From assembly GCF_014076845.1 (NCBI RefSeq), contig NZ_JACGUT010000084.1, positions 434,001 to 498,000 of the forward strand: a stretch of DNA of 64,000 nucleotides, written 5' to 3'. Positions 1 through 9,011 of this stretch are shown here, one piece after another. Each line of letters begins with the position of its first letter. Position 1 is the first letter of the stretch. The stretch comes from Colwellia sp. MB3u-41. GTDB taxonomy: Bacteria; Pseudomonadota; Gammaproteobacteria; Enterobacterales; Alteromonadaceae. A program made the position numbers and the translations under genes. The notes under the pieces are model-generated. The model was not told the DNA's origin. It saw nothing but the letters and a program-made list of their open reading frames with translations, and searched no databases.

Positions 1-1132
1 ACTTCGTGTAGTTTCATCGATTGTAATTATTATCTTTTTTACACTCTATACGTCCTCAGGGATTGTTGCGGGTGGTAAATTGTTTGAAAGTTCTTTTGGT
101 TTAAATTATGAGGCAGGCCTCTATGTTACAGCAGGTGTTGTGGTACTTTACACGATGTTTGGTGGGTTTTTAGCTGTTAGTCTAACCGATTTTGTGCAGG
201 GGTGTATTATGTTTGTTGCGCTTGTACTGGTTCCATTTGTGGTGATAAGCGATATTGGAGGCTTACAAGCTATGAATGAAACTATTCATTCGCTTGATGC
301 TGAAAAATTTAATATGTTCAGTGGTGTGAGTGCTTTGGCTATTATCTCAGCGATGGCTTGGGGCCTAGGTTATTTTGGTCAACCGCATATCATCGTGCGT
401 TTTATGGCAATTCGCTCAGTTAAAGATTTACCTGCCGCCCGTCGTATTGGTATGACTTGGATGATTGTTTCTATTTGTGGTGCTATGGCAACAGGTTTTG
501 CCGGTATTGCTTATGTAGCGAAAACAGGGACGACATTAACTGACCCAGAAACTATTTTTGTCTTATTTTCTCAAGTTTTATTTCATCCTCTTATTTCTGG
601 TTTTTTACTTGCCGCAATTTTAGCTGCAATAATGAGTACAATATCTTCTCAGTTATTAGTGACATCCAGCTCATTAACCGGTGATTTTTATCAAGCTTTT
701 CTCAACAAAGACGCTACTGATAAGCAACTTGTTTTTGTTGGTCGTATATCTGTGTTGTTAGTTGCTCTTGTTGCGATATCTTTAGCTTATGACCGAAATA
801 GCTCTATTTTAAGTTTGGTAAGCAATGCTTGGGCGGGTTTTGGCGCTGCATTTGGGCCTTTAGTTATTTTAAGTCTTTACTGGAAAAAAATGAACAAACA
901 AGGTGCGTTAGCAGGTATGTTAACAGGTGCATTAACTGTTCTCTTTTGGATCTACGTGCCTATCACTGTAGGTGGTGAATTATTAAGTTCAGTGATGTAT
1001 GAAATTGTTCCCGGCTTTATTCTTTCAACAATCGCTATTATTGTGGTCAGTAACATGACCGCGACACCTGATGAATCTGTTGAAAAAATGTTTGATGAGA
1101 TGATAGAGCAGCATAACCACAACATCGATTAA
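1..1132 (+). CDS. putP: Sodium/proline symporter PutP, 3' part (5' end outside window)
   Basis: Secondary transporter of the SSS family that takes up L-proline with sodium across the inner membrane. The frame is open from base 2 without a start, so the gene begins upstream of the window; a TTG at 80 is internal, not the start. Visible is a string of hydrophobic helices with PutP-like wording such as YTSSGIVAGGKLFE, FVQGCIMF and, further on, LVTSSSLTGDFYQ (a conserved SSS-family stretch around the sodium site). The C-terminal tail after the last helix is acidic and cytoplasmic-looking. A perfect terminator follows at once. Family assignment is solid; substrate proline is inferred from similarity to PutP over other SSS members. 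Confidence 0.9.
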   Translation, partial: LRVVSSIVIIIFFTLYTSSGIVAGGKLFESSFGLNYEAGLYVTAGVVVLYTMFGGFLAVSLTDFVQGCIMFVALVLVPFVVISDIGGLQAMNETIHSLDAEKFNMFSGVSALAIISAMAWGLGYFGQPHIIVRFMAIRSVKDLPAARRIGMTWMIVSICGAMATGFAGIAYVAKTGTTLTDPETIFVLFSQVLFHPLISGFLLAAILAAIMSTISSQLLVTSSSLTGDFYQAFLNKDATDKQLVFVGRISVLLVALVAISLAYDRNSSILSLVSNAWAGFGAAFGPLVILSLYWKKMNKQGALAGMLTGALTVLFWIYVPITVGGELLSSVMYEIVPGFILSTIAIIVVSNMTATPDESVEKMFDEMIEQHNHNID

Positions 1133-1184
1133 CTCTATTTCTTATTGCTTAATTTTTCGAGATTATCTTGAAATTAAATTAATA

Positions 1185-1219
1185 AAAAGCCCGTTATTGA
1201 AATTCAATAACGGGCTTTT
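1185..1219 (+). terminator. Rho-independent terminator after putP
   Basis: Perfect 17-base inverted repeat (arms 1185-1201 and 1203-1219) with the GC core GCCCG and a T-rich right end, starting about 50 bases after the putP stop. Its left arm begins with a run of A, so it could also act on the other strand. Confidence 0.9.
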
Positions 1220-1225
1220 ATGTTC

Positions 1226-1320
1226 TGCGTCTCCCAGATATCCTGTCTTACTAGGTCTTAGCTATCCTGCACGTTAACGGTTATAGCACCCCCAAGTCTC
1301 GTATGTCTGGGGCTTATAAA
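1226..1320. other. Unexplained GC-richer intergenic patch, possible repeat or structured element
   Basis: The 412-base gap between putP and the anti-sigma gene holds no credible gene. After the terminator there is about 95 bases clearly richer in G and C than its surroundings. It contains TATCCTG twice (about 1239 and 1271), TAACGGTTA, and an inverted pair CCCCA / TGGGG around 1300-1313. It could be one copy of a dispersed genus-specific repeat or a relic of a mobile element; nothing in the window matches it a second time by eye. The remaining part, 1321-1544, shows nothing recognisable. Confidence 0.3.
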
Positions 1321-1544
1321 TAGATTGGTGCAAGTTGATACCAAGAAATGCTCTATTATTTTAGTACTTGTTGATAATGCTGTTAGTAGTAGATACTGAA
1401 ATAAGTTCAGCATGACAATTTCTGTATTAATATGGCGGTTTCAGTATCAGAACAATGGAGTTTTAAATAGAGAGGATTAAAAGTTTCGTCCCATGGTTTT
1501 GTACGCGACGAAATTATAAGTCGAATAATAGTGTTTGTTATTGC

Positions 1545-2258
1545 TTAAATAGACCAGTTAATATTTTTATCAATCGCTGTTTGCCATTGCGCAAGTGATT
1601 CACTTTTGTCAGCAACTACAATAATATTACTGTCTTTAAAATGTTGGGATTTTCCTATGAATTTATCTGTTGAAAAATCAGCAATAAATTCAAGGCCCTC
1701 ATTATCGGGAACAACAAAAACGGTGACGATACTTGTTGCCCCTTGAAAAACTAAGTGCAGGCTTTTCATGCCATCAAACCGGCAATAATCAGCAAACATT
1801 AATTTACCTATGCTATCGGTAAAACTGCCATTAAACGTCGCCATTTTATCGTTAAGAGAGGCTAAGCTAACATTTGCAGCTGAAGTATTAGAGAAATGGC
1901 CTTCTTCATGGACAATATGAGCGATCGCATAATCCCCTAAGTTACTATATGCACTAGAAAACTGCATAAAGTTAATGGTTAACCCCATCACTAAGGCAAC
2001 GGATGCAGCCAATGTTAGGCGTACACGGCTTTTGCGTTTTTGCTGCTGATGACTAGCCATTGTTTGACGTAAAATAAGTTTATCACTTAAGCCATTAGGT
2101 ACTTCAATATTTAACGCCTGAAAGAGCTTACTGTCTAAACTTTCAAGTTCTTGTGTAAAGCTTTGTTTGGCAGGATCACTATTCATCGCAGCAATCATAT
2201 CTTCATCACGTGTATTTGGATCTGCATAAATACGACGTCTAAATTGCAACTCATCCAT
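1545..2258 (-). CDS. DUF3379 family protein, putative anti-sigma factor
   Basis: 237 residues. The N-terminus (MDELQFRRRIYADPN) and the rest match the DUF3379 family of Alteromonadales, which is regularly encoded just after an ECF sigma factor. A cytoplasmic part of about 80 residues is followed by one hydrophobic segment near residues 83-101 (LTLAASVALVMGLTINFMQF), then a periplasmic part of about 130 residues. This is the usual topology of a membrane-bound anti-sigma factor. The gene overlaps the end of the sigma gene by 8 bases, so the two are translationally coupled. The role as negative regulator is inferred from topology and pairing; no zinc-binding ZAS motif is visible. Confidence 0.8.
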   Translation of the reverse strand: MDELQFRRRIYADPNTRDEDMIAAMNSDPAKQSFTQELESLDSKLFQALNIEVPNGLSDKLILRQTMASHQQQKRKSRVRLTLAASVALVMGLTINFMQFSSAYSNLGDYAIAHIVHEEGHFSNTSAANVSLASLNDKMATFNGSFTDSIGKLMFADYCRFDGMKSLHLVFQGATSIVTVFVVPDNEGLEFIADFSTDKFIGKSQHFKDSNIIVVADKSESLAQWQTAIDKNINWSI

Positions 2259-2766
2259 TGTAATGGCCTCTAACGTTGGGAGTATTTTCTAAAGCATCTT
2301 TCAATTGGTTACGCGCTCGAAACAACCTTGTCATTACGGTATTCTTATTTAAATTAAGCTGTTTAGCTATTTCTTCACCTGAAAAACCACCAATAATTTG
2401 TAGTACTAATGGCTCTCGGTATTCTTCTGGCATTTGTGCTATTTTTTCACGTAGCCAGTAGTTTTCTATTTCTTGCTCACTACTTGTCGATTTAGTATCG
2501 GTTATCGTGGCTTCTTCATACTCGCTCATATCGAAGCGTTTACGCTCAAAACGACGGGCATTTTCTCTGCGTAGAATTGTGATCAACCATGACTTAGCCG
2601 CTTTTTCATCTTTCAATGAATCTAAAGCTCGCCATGCCCGTAAAAAGGTCTCTTGCACTAAATCTTCTGCAACATGTTTGTCGTGACAGAGCCAGTATGC
2701 ATAACGGAATAAGTCGCCATGCAATGCTTTAACTAGTGCTTCATATCTAACTTGTTTTGTTGCCAT
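2251..2766 (-). CDS. ECF (sigma-70 family, RpoE-like) RNA polymerase sigma factor
   Basis: Alternative sigma factor directing RNA polymerase to a small regulon. Region 2 is seen in DLFRYAYWLCHDKHVAEDLV and the following LRAWR, with the conserved RRENARRFERKR stretch; region 4 in MPEEYREPLVLQIIGGFSG and the helix-turn-helix EIAKQLNLNKNTVMTRLFRA. The frame is open to an ATG at 2805, but that has no ribosome binding site; MATKQVRYEALVKAL at 2766 has AGGT upstream and begins where relatives begin. It lies 60 bases after batD and overlaps the DUF3379 gene, so it is the next-to-last gene of the Bat operon. Its targets are unknown; the partner anti-sigma is inferred. Confidence 0.88.
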   Translation of the reverse strand: MATKQVRYEALVKALHGDLFRYAYWLCHDKHVAEDLVQETFLRAWRALDSLKDEKAAKSWLITILRRENARRFERKRFDMSEYEEATITDTKSTSSEQEIENYWLREKIAQMPEEYREPLVLQIIGGFSGEEIAKQLNLNKNTVMTRLFRARNQLKDALENTPNVRGHYNG

Positions 2767-2825
2767 GTTGTAAGAGACCTGAGCAGACATTATTTTATTT
2801 CGCATTTAAAAAATCATTTCATTTT

Positions 2826-4514
2826 TTACGTTGGATTCAGGGATAACACGGTTACTTTACTCTCTTTTAAGCCTTGCTTATTAAACGCTTGAATCAATTT
2901 TATTAGGCTGGTTCCTTGCCAATCTTTCTGATCTTTTGCGTAATAACATTGTTGTAAATAATTTATCTCTTGTTGAAATTCATCACTATTAATCTCGAGT
3001 AATGCTTCATCAAGCGTCGCAGTAATTGCTTTACCTGCTTTAGCTTGTAAAATATTTATCCAAGGTGAAATTAAAGTGAGAACAGCCAAACCTTGATTCT
3101 TTTTGCAGGCAGCCAACAAAGATAAATAAGCGTTATTATTTGGGGTTTTATTTTTAGATGTCTTGGCTTGCGAAGGTTTGGCCAGTTTTGCACTGATAAA
3201 CCACGCTAAAGACGTCAGTAACCATAACGCTAAAAATAACCACTGCAACCAATATGTCTGCGTAATTATTACTGTTTTAGCGGGCGCGAGATCTTTATTT
3301 TGATTGACATTAACTACAGTGGTGGCAGTTTCAAGTTCGCTATTAGGCAATACCGTGATTTTTTGCGCGGCAATAGTTGCGACTTGATAACGATTGGTCA
3401 CAGTATTCCACCATGGAATACTTACTTCTGGTAACTGATATTCACCTGGCTTACTCGCAACAATAGCAAAATTTCGTACTTTCTGACTGACTAAATGGCC
3501 ACTACTCATACCCGTATGTAACTGCGCTTGATCTGGATAGACTTTTAAACCTTTTGGAACTGTTATTTCAAGGATAGGCAGTTGCTCTTGTGATAAACCT
3601 GCTGCGGTCAAAGTGATGGTGCGAGTAATAGGTTCGCCCACCTTAAACGTAGCTATATCAGGCTGCCAATTTTGGTGAATAGCAAGTAAATCACTGGGTA
3701 ACCAAGTTCCTTGAAATGTCTCAGGGATAGGACGCACAAGTAATGGGATTTCATCTCCAATAACACTCACCGGCTTAGTTTCTGAAAAACTAAACATATT
3801 ATTTCTTCTGGTTGACGGCACTAAAATTTCGCCAGAAAAAACAGGTGATTTTAAAATAAATTCACCACTGTTTTTAGGGCTTATTGCATACGTTCTTTCA
3901 ATAACACGATAGCGTTGACCGTTAATAACGGTATCTTCTTCTTTATCCTTTCCTATTTGAGTAATACTTGCACCTTCTAAGGTCGGCTCAGTTAGACTTC
4001 CACGCTTTAGCTCAGCAGCAAAGTGAAGCTTTACTACTAATGTAAGCTGCTGCTGAACATAGACTTCTTTAGCTGAGACTTCAGTCGTAATAAATATGTC
4101 TTGCTGCTTGTCAGCAAGGGGATCATTTTCAGCTAATACTTGAACATTTATGGCTTGAGATTTTATACCTGCGACTGTCAAGGCGGGAATGATGAAATTT
4201 CCAGCTTTCTTCCCTATAAGTAAGGTGCTCCAAGTTGTTGTACGGGTGGTTTTAAAGTTCACCATACTTGTTTGAGAACTCACTGAAGTTCGGCCAACGA
4301 TAAAGTCTTGTAACAAAGCAGAGGTATTTAAAGCGTTAGTATCGACATCATCATCAATGGTGATTTTTAAAATAAAAGATTCATTAACCACTACAGGATT
4401 CTTATCGATAGTTGCACTTATTTGACTTGCAGCTAACGCATTACTTGTAAAAAGCGCATTACTAAGAATAATGGCTAATAAGGTTATAAATGTTTTCATC
4501 ACTATTTTTACCAC
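2826..4514 (-). CDS. batD: BatD family protein (aerotolerance-type operon)
   Basis: About 562 residues: signal peptide (residues 1-28, ending SNALA), long extracytoplasmic beta-rich region of BatD type with PVVVNESFILKITID near the start, one C-terminal membrane helix around residues 425-445 and a cytoplasmic tail. BatD proteins accompany MoxR and VWA proteins in the Bat operons described in Bacteroides and many Gammaproteobacteria, where they are thought to form an envelope complex linked to stress resistance; the biochemical role is not settled. The start is a GTG at 4514 with AAAGGAAC about nine bases upstream, overlapping the previous gene by 7 bases; an ATG at 4499 is the alternative. 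Confidence 0.85.
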   Translation of the reverse strand: MVKIVMKTFITLLAIILSNALFTSNALAASQISATIDKNPVVVNESFILKITIDDDVDTNALNTSALLQDFIVGRTSVSSQTSMVNFKTTRTTTWSTLLIGKKAGNFIIPALTVAGIKSQAINVQVLAENDPLADKQQDIFITTEVSAKEVYVQQQLTLVVKLHFAAELKRGSLTEPTLEGASITQIGKDKEEDTVINGQRYRVIERTYAISPKNSGEFILKSPVFSGEILVPSTRRNNMFSFSETKPVSVIGDEIPLLVRPIPETFQGTWLPSDLLAIHQNWQPDIATFKVGEPITRTITLTAAGLSQEQLPILEITVPKGLKVYPDQAQLHTGMSSGHLVSQKVRNFAIVASKPGEYQLPEVSIPWWNTVTNRYQVATIAAQKITVLPNSELETATTVVNVNQNKDLAPAKTVIITQTYWLQWLFLALWLLTSLAWFISAKLAKPSQAKTSKNKTPNNNAYLSLLAACKKNQGLAVLTLISPWINILQAKAGKAITATLDEALLEINSDEFQQEINYLQQCYYAKDQKDWQGTSLIKLIQAFNKQGLKESKVTVLSLNPT

Positions 4515-6424
4515 TTTTTTGTTCCTTTTGCGCTACTTCGGTTATTACGACGCTTTTGATATTCGAGCTGCATTTTATTTCTCAATAACATATACGGATC
4601 ATCAGTTACTTTATTGAGTAATTGTTGATGTTTTTGCTCAGTTTCTTCTGCTAATTGCTCTTCGGCACGAATCTGAGCAGGTGTTTGCGTTGGCTTGTTT
4701 TTATCATCATCTTTCGCTTCACCTTCTTGGGCTTGCTGTTCTTGTTCCGCTTTGCTTTTATCTTCTTGTTCAGAATTTTCCTCTTTAGAGGGCTTGTTGT
4801 CTGAATCTTCTTTTTTCTCACCTTCTTGTTCAGCATCACTTTGTTGTGATGGGTCGTCACTGTTTTTTTGTTCTTGATCTTTATTTTGATTCTCTTGGTT
4901 TTGCTGCTGCTGATTTTCGTCGTTGTTTTTTTCTTTATTTTTATCTTTATCCTGGTTGTCTTGTTGCTGTTCCTCTTCCTCTTGCTGTTTTTTTAACGCT
5001 TCAAGATAAGTTTTATTGGCCTTTGCATCCTCATGTTTAGGATCTTTTTTCAGCGCTTGCGTGTAAGCTTCAATCGCTTCATCAATGCGCTTTAATTGTG
5101 CTAAAGCATTACCTTGGTTATATAGAGCTTCCGCGGTATCTTGTTGCTGAAATGCTGTTAATGCTTGTTCGTATTCTCCAGAGCGATAATAAGAGCTCCC
5201 CTGCCATGATGAATTTTCAAAACTGTTTGCTGCTTGTTGAAAAGCTTCAGCATTGAATTGCTTTTGTCCTTGCTGGTCTTTAGTTTGCCATAAATTATCC
5301 CAATAGCTTTTGGCAAAATTTTCATTTGGTACTTGCTCTGATGTTGCTATCGTACTCGGTTGAACCGTATTGGCTAGGGTTGAACCGTCCGCATAGCTCT
5401 TATCAACGGGTGTTATTAATAACATTATTGGCAATATGGCCAGTAAGCGTCCTCGGCGAAAGTAGGGCAGTAATAAGGGTAAAACTAATAATAATAAATA
5501 AGGGCCAGCTTCTTGCCATTGATCACCCGTATTTGAAGACTCTTTTTGTTGTTGCTCGTCAATATCAAGTGGTTTATATAATAACTGTTCAATATCTTTA
5601 TTATTATTAGCAAGGGTTGCGTAATAACCACGGCCTCTTTTCGCGGCTCCTTTTAATGCTGATACTGATAATTTAGGAACGATAATTGAACCACTATTAT
5701 CTTTCATCAACTCGCCATTATTGAGTTTTATTGGTGCGCCAGACCTTGTACCTATGCCTAACACATTCAAACGATGGTTGTTGCTTCGACTCCAATTAGT
5801 GATGTCTTGAATATCATAGTTGTCAATGCCATCAGTAAACCAATATATATCACCTTTGCTATGACCTGCATTAACGAGCATGTCGTGAGCAAGTGTCAGT
5901 GCTGCTAAAGGATTACTGCCGAGTTCTGGCATTAACTCAGGCGATAAAGAAGGTAATAACAACTTAATGTTATTAATGTCATCTGTTAGAGGGCTAATAG
6001 TAAAAGCATCTCCTGCATAGGCGACAAGCCCAATTTCGCCTTCATTTAATTGTTCAAGTAAATCAATGGCCTTGTAACGTGATCGTGTTAATCGATTGGG
6101 TGAAATATCAGTCGAATACATAGAGTAAGACATATCCATGATCAACACTGAGCCCCGTGCGGTTTGATAAACAGGTTGAGGCAGCTTTTTCCAGGTAGGT
6201 CCGGCTAAGGCAACAATCGCAAGTAAACCAATAATAAAAGGTAAAGTCAGTGACAATTTCTGTTGGCTGTGTTGTTTATCAACTAAAACATTCGCTAAAT
6301 GTTGCGGCAATAGCTGTTGCCAGCCTGATTGGCTTAAGCGGTATTTATTAAGTAGTTTTAATGCCAAAGCCAAAGCGATAATAGCGAATAGCCACCAAGG
6401 GCGAATAAAGTGAAAGTCAGCCAT
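4508..6424 (-). CDS. BatB/BatC-like VWA domain and TPR membrane protein
   Basis: 638 residues. Two membrane helices near residues 7-23 and 58-75 flank the N-terminus, followed by a von Willebrand A domain with MIDAS motif DMSYSMYSTD (about residue 96) and the second metal motif FTDGIDN (about 198). A further hydrophobic block lies near 305-342, then a short TPR region (about 425-475, ALYNQGNALAQLKRIDEAIE) and a long low-complexity tail rich in Q, E, D, K and N (about 478-600). The layout equals BatB fused to BatC, as in many Gammaproteobacteria. It is between BatA (2-base gap) and BatD (7-base overlap). Probably a metal-dependent protein-binding scaffold at the inner membrane; partners are inferred. 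Confidence 0.85.
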   Translation of the reverse strand: MADFHFIRPWWLFAIIALALALKLLNKYRLSQSGWQQLLPQHLANVLVDKQHSQQKLSLTLPFIIGLLAIVALAGPTWKKLPQPVYQTARGSVLIMDMSYSMYSTDISPNRLTRSRYKAIDLLEQLNEGEIGLVAYAGDAFTISPLTDDINNIKLLLPSLSPELMPELGSNPLAALTLAHDMLVNAGHSKGDIYWFTDGIDNYDIQDITNWSRSNNHRLNVLGIGTRSGAPIKLNNGELMKDNSGSIIVPKLSVSALKGAAKRGRGYYATLANNNKDIEQLLYKPLDIDEQQQKESSNTGDQWQEAGPYLLLLVLPLLLPYFRRGRLLAILPIMLLITPVDKSYADGSTLANTVQPSTIATSEQVPNENFAKSYWDNLWQTKDQQGQKQFNAEAFQQAANSFENSSWQGSSYYRSGEYEQALTAFQQQDTAEALYNQGNALAQLKRIDEAIEAYTQALKKDPKHEDAKANKTYLEALKKQQEEEEQQQDNQDKDKNKEKNNDENQQQQNQENQNKDQEQKNSDDPSQQSDAEQEGEKKEDSDNKPSKEENSEQEDKSKAEQEQQAQEGEAKDDDKNKPTQTPAQIRAEEQLAEETEQKHQQLLNKVTDDPYMLLRNKMQLEYQKRRNNRSSAKGTKKW

Positions 6425-6425
6425 G

Positions 6426-7424
6426 TTATTTACTCGCTCCTTTTAACTTATATACGGGCAGGTTTACCCAGATTAAATAGAAAAATGATAGCAGTAACGC
6501 TATTGTTAGTGGCCAATAAAATAATGCAGTCAAAGGTCGCATTTGTTGTTGGTCTTGTTCTATGGGTTCTAGAGCATCAAGTAATTCGTATATTTCACTC
6601 ATGTCTTTACTGTCGCGAGCTCGAAAGTAATAACCACCCGTTTCGCTGGCTAATTGTTGCAATGATTCCTCGTCTAATTCACTGGAAGGATTAATTTGGC
6701 GTTTGCCAAAAATTGAATTTTGGATCATAACATCTGCGCCAATACCAACTGAGTAAATGGTAATATCTTTTGCTACAGCAAGTTCTAATGCTTGTTCGGG
6801 TGTTATTTTACCGGCAGTATTTTGGCCGTCAGTTAACAGTAACAATACGCGGTTTGAATCTTTTTTTGTATCGAAGCGCTTTACTGCCAAGGCAATAGCG
6901 TCACCAATGGCTGTTTGTTTACCGACTAAGCCTAATACGGCTTCATCAAGCATCTGTTGTACTGTCTTTCTATCAAAGGTCATCGGCGTTTGCATATAGG
7001 CGTCGTCACCAAAGAGAATAAGTCCTAGACGATCACCTGTTCGACGTTCGATAAAGTCACCTAATAATACTTTTAACATATCTAAGCGATTAACCGTGCG
7101 ACCATTTATTTGCATATCTTCTACTTGCATACTGCCCGACAGATCAACGGCGATCATCATCTCACGCCCTTCGGTGGGCACATTAACTGACTCACCTAGC
7201 CACTGTGGTTGACTGGCAGAAATAACGACTAATACCCAAATAAGTAAGAACAAAACTCGAGGAGACTTTTTGTTTTTAGCCGTATAAGTTTGACTTGAGG
7301 CATTTTGAATTAACAGAGGCATTTTTAATGCCGCTGTTTGGTTTTGATTTTTTACGGGTAATAGATACATGAACAAAGGTATTGGCAGCGCTAATAATAC
7401 CCAAGGTAGTAGTAGATTAATCAT
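6426..7424 (-). CDS. BatA-like VWA domain membrane protein
   Basis: 332 residues with two N-terminal helices (about 5-22 and 58-75), a VWA domain and a C-terminal helix (about 305-325). The MIDAS motif DLSGSM (about 93-98), the threonine motif in AYMQTPMTF and LLTDGQNTAG (about 196) are all intact, so metal binding is expected. It overlaps the DUF4381 gene by 4 bases (ATGA) and is followed after one base by the VWA/TPR gene. In Bat operons this protein pairs with BatB; the function in oxidative or envelope stress resistance is known only genetically and from other organisms. Confidence 0.87.
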   Translation of the reverse strand: MINLLLPWVLLALPIPLFMYLLPVKNQNQTAALKMPLLIQNASSQTYTAKNKKSPRVLFLLIWVLVVISASQPQWLGESVNVPTEGREMMIAVDLSGSMQVEDMQINGRTVNRLDMLKVLLGDFIERRTGDRLGLILFGDDAYMQTPMTFDRKTVQQMLDEAVLGLVGKQTAIGDAIALAVKRFDTKKDSNRVLLLLTDGQNTAGKITPEQALELAVAKDITIYSVGIGADVMIQNSIFGKRQINPSSELDEESLQQLASETGGYYFRARDSKDMSEIYELLDALEPIEQDQQQMRPLTALFYWPLTIALLLSFFYLIWVNLPVYKLKGASK

Positions 7425-7930
7425 GACTGTCTCTCATGTGCTGTTACCGAATTTTTCTTTAGCAACTTCGGCGGTAGTGCTTGACTGAGCCAAAGATGAG
7501 CGGCTTCCTTCAACGTTTCATTTTCTGGGTTGTCAGTGAGCTGATATTTGTTGTTAAATTGCTGTTCAGACAACAGTTGAAACTTTTCTTGTTGTTTAAC
7601 GGGTAATTTTTTGAGGAAATAGTTTTTTAATGACTCACCATGTAATGAGGCGACTTCATTACGTGGAAAGTATTGAAAAGCAGCCCACTTAAGCAATGCG
7701 ATGACGTCGTCATTGTTGTCGGTGTTTTTAAGTTTTGTTAGTGCAACCTTTTTGGCAAGATTGAGTTTTCGTCGTTTCTGCCATTTAACAATCATGAAAA
7801 TTAAGGTAACCAATAAACCAGCAAGTAATATCCACCAGCCATATGCGATAGGATAATTATGGATCTGCTCCGGTAAATGAATATCTTTTAGTTGAGCTAA
7901 TTGTTCAGACGGTTGTTTTAACGCTTCCAT
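7421..7930 (-). CDS. DUF4381 domain-containing membrane protein
   Basis: 169 residues: short N-terminal segment with LKDIHLPEQI, one membrane helix near residues 28-48 (WWILLAGLLVTLIFMIV), then a basic cytoplasmic region with LLKWAAFQYFPRNEVASL, typical of DUF4381. These proteins sit between the DUF58 and VWA genes in Bat operons and have no assigned biochemical role. The gene overlaps DUF58 by 13 bases and BatA by 4, so translation of the three is coupled. Assignment is by sequence wording and by position. Confidence 0.82.
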   Translation of the reverse strand: MEALKQPSEQLAQLKDIHLPEQIHNYPIAYGWWILLAGLLVTLIFMIVKWQKRRKLNLAKKVALTKLKNTDNNDDVIALLKWAAFQYFPRNEVASLHGESLKNYFLKKLPVKQQEKFQLLSEQQFNNKYQLTDNPENETLKEAAHLWLSQALPPKLLKKNSVTAHERQS

Positions 7931-8961
7931 GAGGCGACTCCGTCGGTTAACTGCTGCTCTAAAGTTTGACCTGATGAAAAGTGTAAAACTCTCGCGCCGG
8001 CCTTAAGTAATAAATCTTGTTTTTGTTGAGCGAGTTGACTGGCTTGTTGGTGATAATTTTTAGCCGATGCAGGGTCGCCAATTAATAATTGCTGTTTCGA
8101 TTTTCCATCGGTTACGGCAACATTCATTTTATATTTACTGCTGGGTAAATCGTGTTCTAGAGGATCACTTATTAAACACACTACCAATTCGCAATGACGA
8201 CTGATATGAGATAAGTGACGGATAGTTTCTTGGCTAATATGGTTACCGTCAGTGATCAAATGAACTAAACTTCCCGGTCGTGCAAGTTGCCTTAATCGTG
8301 CGCAATTTTCTTCAAAAGCGGCATTGGCAGAATCATTTAATTGCTCGCTAGATAGAGGGGCTCTAGGGTGTGATTCGCTTTGACCTTGTTGTTGAAGTAA
8401 CAGGGTGTGCTGATGCGTTTCAACTAAACTATGTAAGTAATGGAGCACGCCTTGCTTACGGCTGCGCGGTTTTAATTCGCTATGCTTATGTTCATTAAAA
8501 ACAATACCGCCCACTCGATCGCCTCGACCTTTAGCATGCCAAGTCACCAATGCTGCTAAATGTGCCGCTTGCACTGACTTAAAAAGGAGTTGGCTACCAA
8601 ATAGCATTGAACTGCTTAGGTCGGTAACCACCAGTACAGGACGTTCAACTTCTTCGCGAAAAATCTTGGTATGGGTTTTACCTGTTCTTGCGGTTACTCG
8701 CCAGTCAATAGCACGAATGTCGTCGCCATTTTGGTAATGACGCACTTCGTCAAACTCCATCCCTCGGCCTTTACTGCGAGAGAGGTAATTGCCCGACATT
8801 TGACCATGCTGACTTTTACGTGCAGCAAGATCAATGAGTCTAACTTTGTTTTGATATTGAATTAATTCATCGATAGATAATTCAATCCCATTACTGGCAA
8901 TACTATTGAGCAGACTTACAATGTCTTGCTGATTTTGTTCTTTTTTTTGTTTAAGCCACAT
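7918..8961 (-). CDS. DUF58 domain-containing protein
   Basis: 347 residues, soluble. It has the DUF58 signature GRGMEFDEVRHYQNGDDIR followed by AIDWRVTARTGKTHTK (about residues 65-100) and a VWA-like fold after it, seen in RPVLVVTDLSSSM (DxSxS, about 109-119) and LVHLITDGNHIS. DUF58 proteins are constant partners of MoxR ATPases. It starts 50 bases after moxR and overlaps the DUF4381 gene. The function is presumably to be a client or adaptor of the MoxR ATPase in the Bat complex; this is inference from family context. Confidence 0.88.
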   Translation of the reverse strand: MWLKQKKEQNQQDIVSLLNSIASNGIELSIDELIQYQNKVRLIDLAARKSQHGQMSGNYLSRSKGRGMEFDEVRHYQNGDDIRAIDWRVTARTGKTHTKIFREEVERPVLVVTDLSSSMLFGSQLLFKSVQAAHLAALVTWHAKGRGDRVGGIVFNEHKHSELKPRSRKQGVLHYLHSLVETHQHTLLLQQQGQSESHPRAPLSSEQLNDSANAAFEENCARLRQLARPGSLVHLITDGNHISQETIRHLSHISRHCELVVCLISDPLEHDLPSSKYKMNVAVTDGKSKQQLLIGDPASAKNYHQQASQLAQQKQDLLLKAGARVLHFSSGQTLEQQLTDGVASWKR

Positions 8962-9011
8962 AAATTTACTTACAAAATTGATCGTTCATTTTATTGATGT
9001 TGTTAAGCGAC

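Noticed and set aside
80-1132. Independent gene starting at TTG 80
   Set aside because: The same frame is open back to base 2 and already reads as PutP, so this is the interior of a gene cut by the window edge.
4651-5040. Lysine-rich and serine/phenylalanine-rich frames on both strands
   Set aside because: They are alternative frames of the low-complexity tail of the VWA/TPR gene.
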